64,000 nucleotides of DNA, from the NCBI RefSeq assembly GCF_038002225.1, contig NZ_JBBOCA010000001.1, positions 620,001 through 684,000 of the forward strand. The letters are read 5' to 3'. This document shows positions 1-7,917 of this stretch, piece by piece. A model generated the notes under the pieces. That model had not been told where the DNA came from and searched no databases. It saw only the letters and a program-made list of their open reading frames with translations. The stretch's first letter is position 1. Every line of letters starts with the position of its first letter. The position numbers and the translations under genes were made by a program. This DNA comes from Paenibacillus sp. FSL R7-0204 (lineage in GTDB: Bacteria > Bacillota > Bacilli > Paenibacillales > Paenibacillaceae).

Positions 1-248
1 TGCTGCACCCGATGGTTCCGCTGCGTGGCCTGGCGATTCCTTCGCTACAGGGCGTTCCGGTCTTTATCGGGGCAGGAACCAATGATCCGATTATCCGCTC
101 CGAGGAGACCCGGGAGCTGGAGGCTCTGCTTAGCGGCGCCGGAGCAGAGGTTACCTCACATTGGGGCAATCAGGGGCACCGCCTGAGCGCCGCCGAGGCA
201 GAGGCGGCAAGAGACTGGCTGGCTCCTCTGACGGGTTCAGTGAAGTAA
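1..248 (+). CDS. Alpha/beta hydrolase (carboxylesterase/phospholipase type), C-terminal fragment
   Basis: The reading frame is already open at the window edge (frame of position 3, reading LHPMVPLRG) and stops at 248, so only about the last 80 residues are present. The fragment has the two late landmarks of small esterases: a strand plus turn VFIGAGTNDPI, supplying the catalytic Asp, and GNQGHRL, supplying the catalytic His. The nucleophile serine would lie upstream of the window. Members of this family hydrolyse short esters in the cytoplasm; the substrate cannot be told. A strong terminator follows the stop codon. The ATG at 12 is internal to the conserved HPMVP segment and is not the start. 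Confidence 0.75.
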   Translation, partial: LHPMVPLRGLAIPSLQGVPVFIGAGTNDPIIRSEETRELEALLSGAGAEVTSHWGNQGHRLSAAEAEAARDWLAPLTGSVK

Positions 249-269
249 CAACAGCACCACCCGGAATAA

Positions 270-330
270 CCGCATGCGGGCCTGCCGATCACCGAGAGGA
301 TTGGCAGGCCCGCATGCGGCTTTCTGTTGT
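270..330 (+). terminator. Rho-independent terminator after the hydrolase
   Basis: A perfect 17-bp inverted repeat (270-286 with 303-319) encloses a 16-base loop and is followed by CTTTCTGTTGT. It lies 22 bases after the hydrolase stop codon. Confidence 0.8.
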
Positions 331-734
331 ATTCGAAGTGATGCTTATCGTCTATTGTGTGCTGTCGGTGGATGGGAGGGCGGACAGGATGTACGTGAAA
401 ACCGAACACAATGGGCAGAGTTGGGGGGCGGGCTGCGAATGTTGCATTTCGTGCAGGATTTGCTGATAAGCCGCCCGACTTGAGCAACATTGTTGTATTT
501 TCTGCAGGATCTCCATGTAGGCCTGCCGATCCACTCCTCCTAAGCCACACCAATCAAGCCGCCTATCAAACCCGCTTTTATCAGACAGCACCTACTCATC
601 TGCTCCCTCTGCATCAGTCCCCCTAATTTCACCGTCCACCCGCTGCCGCGCTTTCCCGCCGAACCATAAATTCATTGAACAATCCGGCGGTAATCGGGTA
701 GTATGAAGAAATATATAAACGGACCTGAATATAA
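331..734. repeat. Gene-free stretch with about three diverged ~51-bp units
   Basis: No credible gene lies between the terminator and the MFS gene. A hairpin-type unit starts near 388 (GTACGTGAAAACCGAACAC, related to the array at 16573). Two further units contain the 19-mers GTTGCATTTCGTGCAGGAT (441-459) and GTTGTATTTTCTGCAGGAT (492-510), which are exactly 51 bases apart. The 12-mer GGCCTGCCGATC occurs both in the terminator stem (279-290) and at 520-531. The short frames found here on both strands lack ribosome binding sites and overlap the repeats. Confidence 0.5.
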
Positions 735-780
735 ATGGCTCTGCCGTCTTACTAAAGGTTACCGGCAAGAAAGGATGTAT
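735..780 (+). repeat. Diverged copy of a dispersed palindromic element
   Basis: The segment with TGGCTCTGCCGTC, then AAAGGTTACCG, then GAAAGGATGTAT follows the same order of blocks as the elements at 10619-10682 and 17362-17424 (CGGCTTTGCCGTC, AAAGG..GGTACCG, GAAA.AGA.GGATA). It is the least conserved of the three copies. Its 3' end supplies the AAGGA that probably serves as ribosome binding site for the MFS gene at 788. Confidence 0.4.
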
Positions 781-787
781 CCTGTTC

Positions 788-2017
788 ATGATGAAGCAAA
801 ATTCGGTGACAAGCCTGGCCGAGGGCGCGCCGTCCAGAAGCCAGCGGCTGCAGCTTGCCGTGATTCTGGGAGCCATCGCTACCATTGGTCCGCTGTCGAT
901 TGATATGTATCTGCCTGCCTTGCCTGCTCTTGGCCTCTATTTCGATACCAGTCCCGCCATGATTCAGCTTACCCTGACCTTCTTCCTGCTGGGGCTGGCT
1001 TCGGGCCAGCTTGTAGCCGGCCCGCTCAGTGATGTGCATGGGCGCCGGATTCCGCTGTTGTTCGGAATGGTCATCTATGCAGTGTCTTCGCTGCTCTGCG
1101 CGTTCAGCCCGTCCATCGGACTGCTGATTGTGCTGCGCTTCATTCAAGGCCTGGCCGGATCGGTAGGGGTGGTAATCTCCCGTGCGGCGGTCCGCGATAT
1201 GTACAGCGGCTCGGAATTAACCAAGTTCTTCTCGCTGCTGATGATTGTCAACGGACTGGGTCCGATCGCTGCTCCGGTCATCGGGGGGCAGCTGCTGAGA
1301 GTGACGGACTGGAAGGGTGTATTTATCGTCTTGTTCGTATGCGGGCTGCTCTTCGCGGCGGTCATTCTCCTGCGGCTGCCGGAGACCCTGCCTAAGGAAC
1401 GGCGTATCCGCAGCGGGCTCAGAGGGACCCTGCGTACCTTCCGCATCCTGCTCGGGAATGCCGGATTCATGGGCTACGCGCTCTCCCAGGGCTTTGTTAT
1501 GGCAGGAATGTTCGCTTATATCTCAGGTTCATCCTTTGTTCTGCAGACGATTTACGGGGTATCCCCGCAAATGTACAGCCTGATCTTCGCCGTGAATGGC
1601 TTGGGTATTATTCTGACCGGGCAGATTGCCGGGCGGATGTCGGCCAGAGTGGGTGAGCGTAAGCTGCTGATCTGCGGCCTTCTGCTTAGTACCTCCGGAG
1701 GTATTCTGCTGCTGATTACCCTCCTCGCCGGAGGCGGACTGCTGCCGATCCTAATCTGTCTGTTCGCTGTGGTTGCAAGTGTAGGTCTGGTGGGTACGAC
1801 GAGCTTCTCGCTGGCGATGCAGGATCAGGGGGAGACCGCTGGCAGCGCCTCTGCGCTTCTTGGTCTGCTTCCCTTGCTGCTGGGGAGCTGTGCGGCTCCG
1901 CTGGTCGGACTTGGCGGCAGCGGCTCGGCTCTGCCGATGGCCCTGGTCATCGCGGGAGCGGGTCTCCTGTCGGTTCTGTCCTATCTGCTGCTGTGCAGAA
2001 GAGAGGCCAAGCTGTGA
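788..2017 (+). CDS. MFS drug-resistance transporter, Bcr/CflA family
   Basis: A 409-residue protein with about 12 hydrophobic segments, the usual length for the family. The N-terminal block IGPLSIDMYLPALP and the loop GPLSDVHGRR (about residues 78-88) are typical of Bcr/CflA proton-coupled exporters, which pump bicyclomycin, chloramphenicol or other small molecules out of the cell. The ATG at 788 is followed at once by a second Met; AAGGA at 771-775 is the only ribosome binding site candidate. The stop codon overlaps the start region of the next exporter gene, so the two are probably co-transcribed and translationally coupled. The substrate cannot be predicted. Confidence 0.85.
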   Translation: MMKQNSVTSLAEGAPSRSQRLQLAVILGAIATIGPLSIDMYLPALPALGLYFDTSPAMIQLTLTFFLLGLASGQLVAGPLSDVHGRRIPLLFGMVIYAVSSLLCAFSPSIGLLIVLRFIQGLAGSVGVVISRAAVRDMYSGSELTKFFSLLMIVNGLGPIAAPVIGGQLLRVTDWKGVFIVLFVCGLLFAAVILLRLPETLPKERRIRSGLRGTLRTFRILLGNAGFMGYALSQGFVMAGMFAYISGSSFVLQTIYGVSPQMYSLIFAVNGLGIILTGQIAGRMSARVGERKLLICGLLLSTSGGILLLITLLAGGGLLPILICLFAVVASVGLVGTTSFSLAMQDQGETAGSASALLGLLPLLLGSCAAPLVGLGGSGSALPMALVIAGAGLLSVLSYLLLCRREAKL

Positions 2018-2880
2018 GCCGCAAGGACTTTGCTACCCTGCTGCTGCTTGCTTTTGCCTGGGGAGCCTCCTTCCTGTTCATGCGGATTGCCTCGCCGGAG
2101 CTTGGTCCTGTCTTCACAACAGAGCTGAGGGTTACGATAGCCGGTGCTGCTCTGCTGCTCTATGCGCTGCTGACCCGGCGCAGGCTGGGCCTCCTGAAGT
2201 ACTGGAAGTCTTTCCTGCTGCTCGGGGCAATTAACGCAGCGCTTCCGTTCACGCTGATCTGTATGGCTGAGCTGCATCTGAGCGCCTCGCTGGCGGCGAT
2301 TCTGAATGCTACAACCCCGATGTTCGCGGCACTGGCGGCGTGGGGGACCCGGAAGGAGAAGCCGGGGGCGGCCAAATCGGCCGGATTGATTATAGGCCTT
2401 GTAGGTGTTGGTGTGCTGGTCGGCTGGAGCCCGCTCCCGCTGACCAGCACGGTTCTTTTATCCGTAGGCTATTCGCTTGGAGCTGCGCTCTGTTATGCGT
2501 TCGGAGGATTGTACGCGTCACGCGTAGGCTCCGGTCTCTCTCCGCTGGCGCTCGCTGCGGGACAGCAGCTTGGCGCAAGTATGGTGCTGCTGCCGCTGGC
2601 GGTGATTTTTGCCCCGGATCATTTGCCTTCTTCCGCTGCTGTATATTCTGTCCTCGGCCTGTCGCTGATCTGTACCTCGGTGGCATATCTGCTGTATTTC
2701 CGGCTGATTGCCAGTGTCGGCCCGGTCAAGACCGTCAGCGTTACCTTCCTCGTGCCTGTATTTGGCCTGTTGTGGGGCGTGATTTTCCTGCAGGAGCAGG
2801 TCTATGCCAATACTATTGCCGGGCTGGTCATTATCCTGCTGAGCGTTATGCTGGTGAACCGGAGAGCGCGGAAGGATTAA
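2014..2880 (+). CDS. EamA-family (DMT superfamily) membrane transporter
   Basis: A protein of about 288 residues with ten hydrophobic helices in two EamA halves (about residues 5-135 and 150-285). The start motif LAFAWGASFLFMRIA is typical of RhaT/EamA permeases that export amino acids or other metabolites. I prefer the GTG at 2014, which overlaps the TGA of the MFS gene and has GAGAGG at 2001-2006 eight bases before it; the GTG at 1993 is in frame but has no ribosome binding site. The overlap implies translational coupling with the upstream exporter. The substrate is unknown. Confidence 0.85.
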   Translation: MSRKDFATLLLLAFAWGASFLFMRIASPELGPVFTTELRVTIAGAALLLYALLTRRRLGLLKYWKSFLLLGAINAALPFTLICMAELHLSASLAAILNATTPMFAALAAWGTRKEKPGAAKSAGLIIGLVGVGVLVGWSPLPLTSTVLLSVGYSLGAALCYAFGGLYASRVGSGLSPLALAAGQQLGASMVLLPLAVIFAPDHLPSSAAVYSVLGLSLICTSVAYLLYFRLIASVGPVKTVSVTFLVPVFGLLWGVIFLQEQVYANTIAGLVIILLSVMLVNRRARKD

Positions 2881-2968
2881 AGACCGGATTTTCAGCAAAC
2901 TTTCAGCGCATTTTAAGTTCATTGTAGAGAAAAGGAATATATTGAAGAGGTGAAAGGAGGGACCGCCC

Positions 2969-3316
2969 GTGAATGTCTCATCCGTAGCCGCTTCAGCCTC
3001 CGTATCTTATACCTCCTCCAGCGCCAGCGACACCGCTGCACTTGAGAAGCAGAAGGCGAAGCTGGAAGCTGAGCTTGAGAAAGTAAGCGCAAGCCAGGAC
3101 AACGAGCAGGCCAAAGAAACACAAACCAAGCAGCTAGAACAGCAGATCAAGCAGATCGAAGCACAAATTGCCCAGAAGTCACAGGCTTCTGCCAACAGCG
3201 CTGCTGCGTCTCCGGACAAGCCTTCCGGTAACAATAATAAGCTGACAGCAGCATCCGTTCAGGAGATTGCTAACGCAACCACCGACAGCTCAGGGAGATT
3301 CGACATTAGAGTATAA
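2969..3316 (+). CDS. FlxA-like small coiled-coil protein
   Basis: A 115-residue protein starting with GTG at 2969 behind a near-perfect AAAGGAGG (2953-2960). Residues 1-22 are Ser/Ala-rich. About residues 22-70 form a charged, Lys/Glu/Gln-rich helix (coiled coil), followed by a Ser/Ala-rich stretch and a short conserved-looking tail ending SSGRFDIRV. The arrangement resembles FlxA-like proteins, whose role is not established. There is no signal peptide or membrane segment. It is probably a single-gene unit, ending in the hairpin at 3391. Confidence 0.65.
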   Translation: MNVSSVAASASVSYTSSSASDTAALEKQKAKLEAELEKVSASQDNEQAKETQTKQLEQQIKQIEAQIAQKSQASANSAAASPDKPSGNNNKLTAASVQEIANATTDSSGRFDIRV

Positions 3317-3390
3317 CCTTGAGCGAGAACAGCGTGCCTATGAAGAGAGCCGCCATTGCCGTGATGACAGGCTCTCCGTTAGGGGATGAT

Positions 3391-3428
3391 AAAAGCACCC
3401 GGACTAATCGCAGTCCGGGTGCTTTTAT
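3391..3428. terminator. Bidirectional-type terminator hairpin
   Basis: A perfect 15-bp stem (3391-3405 with 3412-3426) has the loop AATCGC. A-tract and T-tract edges allow function on either strand. It ends the FlxA-like gene. Confidence 0.85.
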
Positions 3429-3557
3429 GCAAAGATAGATGTATACACTTCACACCATCACTGGAACAAATATAGCCCATGTGCAGGGAATATCCTCCGC
3501 CTGCCGTCTAACTCTTGTAAGCGTGTGACCATTATACGGGAGTTCTGCTGCGGATCT

Positions 3558-3566
3558 TGTTATAAT
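3558..3566 (+). promoter_or_regulatory. Extended -10 promoter of mprF
   Basis: TGTTATAAT is a perfect extended -10 (TG-N-TATAAT) 25 bases before the ATG at 3591. No good -35 is seen at the expected distance, which fits an extended -10 promoter. Confidence 0.5.
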
Positions 3567-3590
3567 GGGTTCGTATGAAGAGGGCTGAAT

Positions 3591-6299
3591 ATGTTCAGGC
3601 AACAAGAGCGTTCGGCAGTGAGGACAGGTGAAGTCATGCATACTGTAATCAAAAATAAATTGGAACGCTTCAAAATCGTACGGCTGCTGATATCCATTTA
3701 CCGGATTAAGGCGGTGCGGGCGCTTTTTCCGCTGCTGATTATCGGGCTGGTCTATCTGGAGGGCCAGCATGAGCTGAAGCAGATTCACTTAGGCAAAATC
3801 ATCCGAGATCTGAAATCCGTTCCCGTGCCCTCTATTATGCAGATGCTGGGAATATCCCTGCTGTCAGTGGCAGTTATGAGTACTTATGATTACTTGATCC
3901 GGCGGCATTTCCGCCTGCAGATCGGCTGGCTGCGGACCTTCCGTTATGCCTGGATTGCCAATACGTTCAATAATATGATCGGGTTCGCCGGTCTGGCTGG
4001 CGCGGGGCTTAGAACGCTGCTCTATAAGCGGAGCAGTGTGCCTGCGTCCTTGCTCGCGCCGGCCATTGTGTTTCTGTCACCACTGATGATTACGGGGCTG
4101 TCGCTGCTCGGGTGGGGGACGATAACCGGACTTCTGCCGGCGGACCGGCTGTTGGAGGCGCATCGCTGGCTGGGTTTTGCAGTCTGGGGGATAGCGCTGT
4201 ATCTGCCGTTCTTTGTACTCCTCCAGCGCTCTGCGCTCTTCGCCAAATGGGTCAACCGGGGTGAGGGGAGAACCGCCTGGCTTACCGTGGTTGCTTCTGT
4301 GGGTGCGTCCTTCCTGGAGTGGGTGTTCGCCGGGCTGACCTTCTGGTTCATTGCCGGTGAGATGCTCGGAAGCGCTCCGTTTCTCACCGTCTTCAGTATC
4401 TATGTTGTGGCTGCAATAGCGGGAATTCTAAGTATGGCTCCCGGCGGCATCGGCGCGTTCGATCTGATTGCGCTGCTTGGACTTACACAGCTGGGTATCA
4501 AGAGCGACCACGCTATGGCAGTCCTGGTCATCTACAGATTATTCTATTACATTATCCCCTGGCTGATCGGGCTGGTGCTGGCTGCGCTGGAGTTCGGGCT
4601 GCCGGGTACGAAGGGCGCTGAACGCAGCGGCGACAGAGTTGAAGCCCCCCTGACGGTCTGGCAGAAAATATGGGGCTGGCCCGGCCAATATACCTTCCTC
4701 AGCGATCTGGGCGTATGGGCACTCGGCAAGCTGGTCTTGGCCAGCGGTCTGCTTCTGCTGCTGTCCGCAGCTACGCCTGAGCTGCTCTACAGGCTGAAGG
4801 TGACAGAGGAACTGCTGTCGCTGCCCATGATGCGGATCTCGCACCATCTGTCCGTGCTGATTGGTTTTATGCTGATTCTGCTGTCGCGGGGAATCTCCCT
4901 GCGTGTCCGTAGGGCTTATGTCTGGACGAGCCTGCTCCTATTGGGCGGGGCGGTCTTTGCATTCACGAAGGGGTTCGATTACGAGGAGGCCCTGTTCCTG
5001 CTGGTGGTGGCGATGATTCTCTGGATCTCACGAAGCCGGTTCTACCGGGTCAGCGTTCCGTTTAGCGCCAAAAGCACCTTATGGTGGCTGCTCCTGACTT
5101 CGGCTGTAGCCCTCAGCTATTACGGGCTGGCGAGTTATACCCATCACGGCTTCCTGAAGCATCTCCCGCCCGGCATCCAGCCGGAATGGCTGCGGCAGCA
5201 CAGTAATGTGGCCGTTACGGCGGCCGGCGGACTGATCTTCTCCTGGCTGCTGCTGACTATGCTTGTAGCCCTCAGGCCGCAGCACAAGGCAGATACGCTT
5301 CTCGCGGATAAGGGTATGGCGCGGCTGGAGCGCTTTCTCTCAGAAGGCTGGGGCAATGCCTTGAGCCACATGCTGTTCCTTGGCGACAAAAGCTTCTATT
5401 GGGCCCAGGAAGGCCGGGTGCTGTTCGCCTTCGCCAGAGTCCGGGACAAGCTGGTGGTGCTGGGTGACCCGTTGGGGCCGATGGATCTGCTTAACAATGG
5501 AATCAGTGAGTTCAGGCAGGCTGCGGACTTATATGGCCTATCTGTAGTCTTTTATCAGACAACCCCGGCGCATCTTCCGCTCTATCATGAGCAGGGCTAC
5601 CGGTTCTTCAAGCTGGGGGAAGAGGCGCTGGTCCCGCTGGCGGACTTTGGTATTAGCGGTTCGCGGAACGCCAGCCTGCGTAATGTGAAGGGGCGGTTCG
5701 AGCGCGAGGGCTACCGTTTCGAGATCACAGAGGCGCAGCATTCGAAGGAGCTGCTGCAGGAGCTTCGCCTGTTGTCAGAGGAATGGCTGGCCGGGCGAAT
5801 GGAAAAAGGCTACTCGCTGGGCTGGTTCAGCGAGCCGTACCTCCAGCTCGCACCGCTGGCGCTGCTGCGCGGACCGGAGGGCCATCTGCTGGCTTTTGCC
5901 TCCATGGCTCCTGGCTATGACGGACAGAAGACGGTCTCGGTGGATCTGATGCGCCATCACAAGGATACCCCGAACGGGACTATGGATTACCTGTTCCTGT
6001 GCCTGCTGGAATGGGCGAAAGCCCGCGGATACAGAAGCTTCAATCTCGGGTCTGCCCCGCTGTCCAATGTCGGGGGCCGTTTTGGAGCGCTGCGGGAGGA
6101 GAAGCTTGCCCGGCTTGTTTTTGAACGCGGCGGCCACTGGTACGGCTTCTCCGGTCTACGCCGGTATAAGGAGAAGTTCAACCCGGTGTGGGAGCCGCGT
6201 TATCTGGCCTATCCCGCTGCTGTGACTCTCCCTCTGTTGACCCTGGATCTGGTGAGGCTGGTCTCCAGGCATCCGGAGGAGAAGGGACGAGATCAATAG
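3591..6299 (+). CDS. mprF: Bifunctional lysylphosphatidylglycerol flippase/synthetase MprF
   Basis: A 902-residue membrane protein. Residues of about 45-340 form the flippase domain (loop MAPGGIGAFDLIALLGL). A second set of helices runs to about residue 555. A cytosolic DUF2156/GNAT-like synthetase domain follows at about 575-885, with the conserved C-terminal signature YRSFNLGSAPLSNV and RRYKEKFNPVWEPRYLAYP. MprF transfers lysine (or alanine) from aminoacyl-tRNA to phosphatidylglycerol and flips the product outward, which lowers the negative surface charge and protects against cationic peptides. The ATG at 3591 has GAAGAGG upstream; the ATG at 3636, preceded by AGGTGA, is a possible alternative. 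The gene is monocistronic, with its own promoter and terminator. The length is slightly above the usual 840-870. Confidence 0.93.
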   Translation: MFRQQERSAVRTGEVMHTVIKNKLERFKIVRLLISIYRIKAVRALFPLLIIGLVYLEGQHELKQIHLGKIIRDLKSVPVPSIMQMLGISLLSVAVMSTYDYLIRRHFRLQIGWLRTFRYAWIANTFNNMIGFAGLAGAGLRTLLYKRSSVPASLLAPAIVFLSPLMITGLSLLGWGTITGLLPADRLLEAHRWLGFAVWGIALYLPFFVLLQRSALFAKWVNRGEGRTAWLTVVASVGASFLEWVFAGLTFWFIAGEMLGSAPFLTVFSIYVVAAIAGILSMAPGGIGAFDLIALLGLTQLGIKSDHAMAVLVIYRLFYYIIPWLIGLVLAALEFGLPGTKGAERSGDRVEAPLTVWQKIWGWPGQYTFLSDLGVWALGKLVLASGLLLLLSAATPELLYRLKVTEELLSLPMMRISHHLSVLIGFMLILLSRGISLRVRRAYVWTSLLLLGGAVFAFTKGFDYEEALFLLVVAMILWISRSRFYRVSVPFSAKSTLWWLLLTSAVALSYYGLASYTHHGFLKHLPPGIQPEWLRQHSNVAVTAAGGLIFSWLLLTMLVALRPQHKADTLLADKGMARLERFLSEGWGNALSHMLFLGDKSFYWAQEGRVLFAFARVRDKLVVLGDPLGPMDLLNNGISEFRQAADLYGLSVVFYQTTPAHLPLYHEQGYRFFKLGEEALVPLADFGISGSRNASLRNVKGRFEREGYRFEITEAQHSKELLQELRLLSEEWLAGRMEKGYSLGWFSEPYLQLAPLALLRGPEGHLLAFASMAPGYDGQKTVSVDLMRHHKDTPNGTMDYLFLCLLEWAKARGYRSFNLGSAPLSNVGGRFGALREEKLARLVFERGGHWYGFSGLRRYKEKFNPVWEPRYLAYPAAVTLPLLTLDLVRLVSRHPEEKGRDQ

Positions 6300-6360
6300 C
6301 CTGCTGGTGATTGGCGAATAAGCCTTGTAGTAGAAGGAAGGCCGGATACGGCGATAAGGA

Positions 6361-6396
6361 GTTGCAGAAAATATTTGATTTTCTGCAACTTTTTAT
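6361..6396 (+). terminator. Terminator of mprF
   Basis: A perfect 12-bp stem (6361-6372 with 6378-6389) has a 5-base loop and is followed by CTTTTTATA. Confidence 0.85.
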
Positions 6397-6450
6397 ATAC
6401 TCGGGCGTCATAAACAAGGATTCAAAATCGCGTAACAGGAGGATTACTCT

Positions 6451-7515
6451 ATGTTCAAGAAGGTATTGGTTATTTCCGCGTTGATTATGGGCCTGCTGAT
6501 TTCCGCCGGTCCGGCGAATGCCAGTCCCAAAGAGCAGCCGCTTAATGAGCAGACCGATGTGGTATGGATTAGCGGAAATGCAGTGGCACTTGTGGATCAT
6601 GTGAATAATAAAGCAGATATCGTTGACTTACATACAAACACTGCAATTACGATATCAGAGGACTCCAGCCGTATCCTGGACTTACAGGTGATGAGCAGTC
6701 CCCCGAAAATTGTGCTGCTTAAACAAGGCAAGGGCACTAAAATATCGAAATCCGTATTCTCTTCTAATGGAAGTCTCCTCAGCCAAAGGGATATTCCGCT
6801 TAAAACGGCAGGGGATAAAGTGAAATGGGTAGCTCCAACCGGCAAAACCAATGAACGGATCATGGTCCAGGCGGGAAATGCCTTCAGCCTCTATCAGTAT
6901 CCCTGGGTGAAGCCGAATGTAACTTACAATGCCAAGTTCGATGACAAGGGATATGAGAATGTATCCGTAATGGATTGGGATTTTCAGGGATACCCGTATT
7001 TGGCGGTTAAGTATCAGGCACAAGGGATTATGAGCACGGACTATCTGGTGAAGCTGGTTAATTTGTATTCAAGAAATGAGACGGTAATCAAGGACTTCGA
7101 TACGGACTTCTCCATTCAATCCAGCGGTAACTCCTATGCAGCATTTACTTCTTACACCTATCAGCCCGTGCCGGGGAATGTCAGCCGTCCTGCAGCCGAT
7201 GAGGCTCAGAAGGTCTTCCTGTTATTCAGTAAAGCTACCGGCAAAGAAACAGCTTCTGTCAAACAAGTCTTCAAAGAGGAAGGCGACATTTCCGGGTGGG
7301 TTACGGAGGCTATTAGCGGCCAGGTATTTGTGGGGGATCTGCAGGGGCGCTCATGGTCCCTATTCTCTCAGGGAGGTGCGGTGCTGGTGAAGAATCAGGA
7401 ATGGCCGAAGAATGGCACCACCAAATTTCTGTACGCTAATGCGAAGTCGAAAACAGCGTATTTCCTGGATTATTCCTCCGGTGATATCTCGGTCCTTGCG
7501 AGTACATTGAAGTAA
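6451..7515 (+). CDS. Secreted protein of unknown function
   Basis: A 354-residue protein with a classical signal peptide: KK at residues 3-4, a hydrophobic core to about residue 20, and a likely cleavage ANAS-PKEQ near residue 25. The mature part is rich in short beta strands (VVWISGNAVALVDHV, ILDLQVMSS) and reads like a beta-propeller or similar sheet domain, but I do not recognise a named family. There are no cysteines in the mature part and no cell-wall anchor. AGGAGG at 6438-6443 precedes the ATG. It stands alone between the mprF terminator and the 51-bp repeats at 7587. Confidence 0.75.
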   Translation: MFKKVLVISALIMGLLISAGPANASPKEQPLNEQTDVVWISGNAVALVDHVNNKADIVDLHTNTAITISEDSSRILDLQVMSSPPKIVLLKQGKGTKISKSVFSSNGSLLSQRDIPLKTAGDKVKWVAPTGKTNERIMVQAGNAFSLYQYPWVKPNVTYNAKFDDKGYENVSVMDWDFQGYPYLAVKYQAQGIMSTDYLVKLVNLYSRNETVIKDFDTDFSIQSSGNSYAAFTSYTYQPVPGNVSRPAADEAQKVFLLFSKATGKETASVKQVFKEEGDISGWVTEAISGQVFVGDLQGRSWSLFSQGGAVLVKNQEWPKNGTTKFLYANAKSKTAYFLDYSSGDISVLASTLK

Positions 7516-7586
7516 ATAAAGCTGCTGTAGCTGCAAAAAAGGGGAAGTGCTCGGAAGCAGGCTGAATGAGTAAATGGTGTGCCAAG

Positions 7587-7740
7587 ATTGTATGCGAAAA
7601 ACAGCATACAATGGGCAGTTAGAGGGTGCGCGAGTCAAATGTATGCCAAAAACAACATACAATTTACTGGCATGCAGGCGCACAGGCCGAATGTATGCCG
7701 AAAACAGCATACAATGTGCTGCCGCGCAGGCGCGCGGACC
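7587..7740. repeat. Three tandem ~51-bp hairpin repeats
   Basis: Units begin at 7587, 7638 and 7690. Each starts with an inverted repeat: ATTGTATGC / GCATACAAT is a perfect 9-bp stem in the first, with AATGTATGCC...ACATACAATT and AATGTATGCC...GCATACAATG in the others. Each hairpin has an A-rich loop and is followed by a GC-rich spacer (for example GTGCTGCCGCGCAGGCGCGCGG). The design and period match the array at 16573-17362, whose outermost units carry the same ATGTATGCGAAAAAC and TTGTGCTG variants. No gene lies in 7516-7917. Confidence 0.8.
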
Positions 7741-7762
7741 GAATTAGGCCCAAGGTGAGCAA

Positions 7763-7790
7763 AAATCAGGGGCAAAAGTGCCCCTGATTT
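7763..7790 (-). terminator. Terminator of the ECF transporter operon
   Basis: A 12-bp perfect stem encloses a 4-base loop (7763-7774 with 7779-7790). Read on the minus strand it is followed by a run of T. It lies downstream of the ecf genes, about 130 bases after their stop codon. Confidence 0.7.
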
Positions 7791-7917
7791 CACCGGATGC
7801 CCCACAAGTGGGCGGATAGGTAAGGTGGGGAGAACTGTACTAGCTGCGCAGCCGTAGAAGTTCTTACACTATCCATCCGCTATGGTGATTTTGTTCGCTG
7901 AATCGACCCGTACCCGC

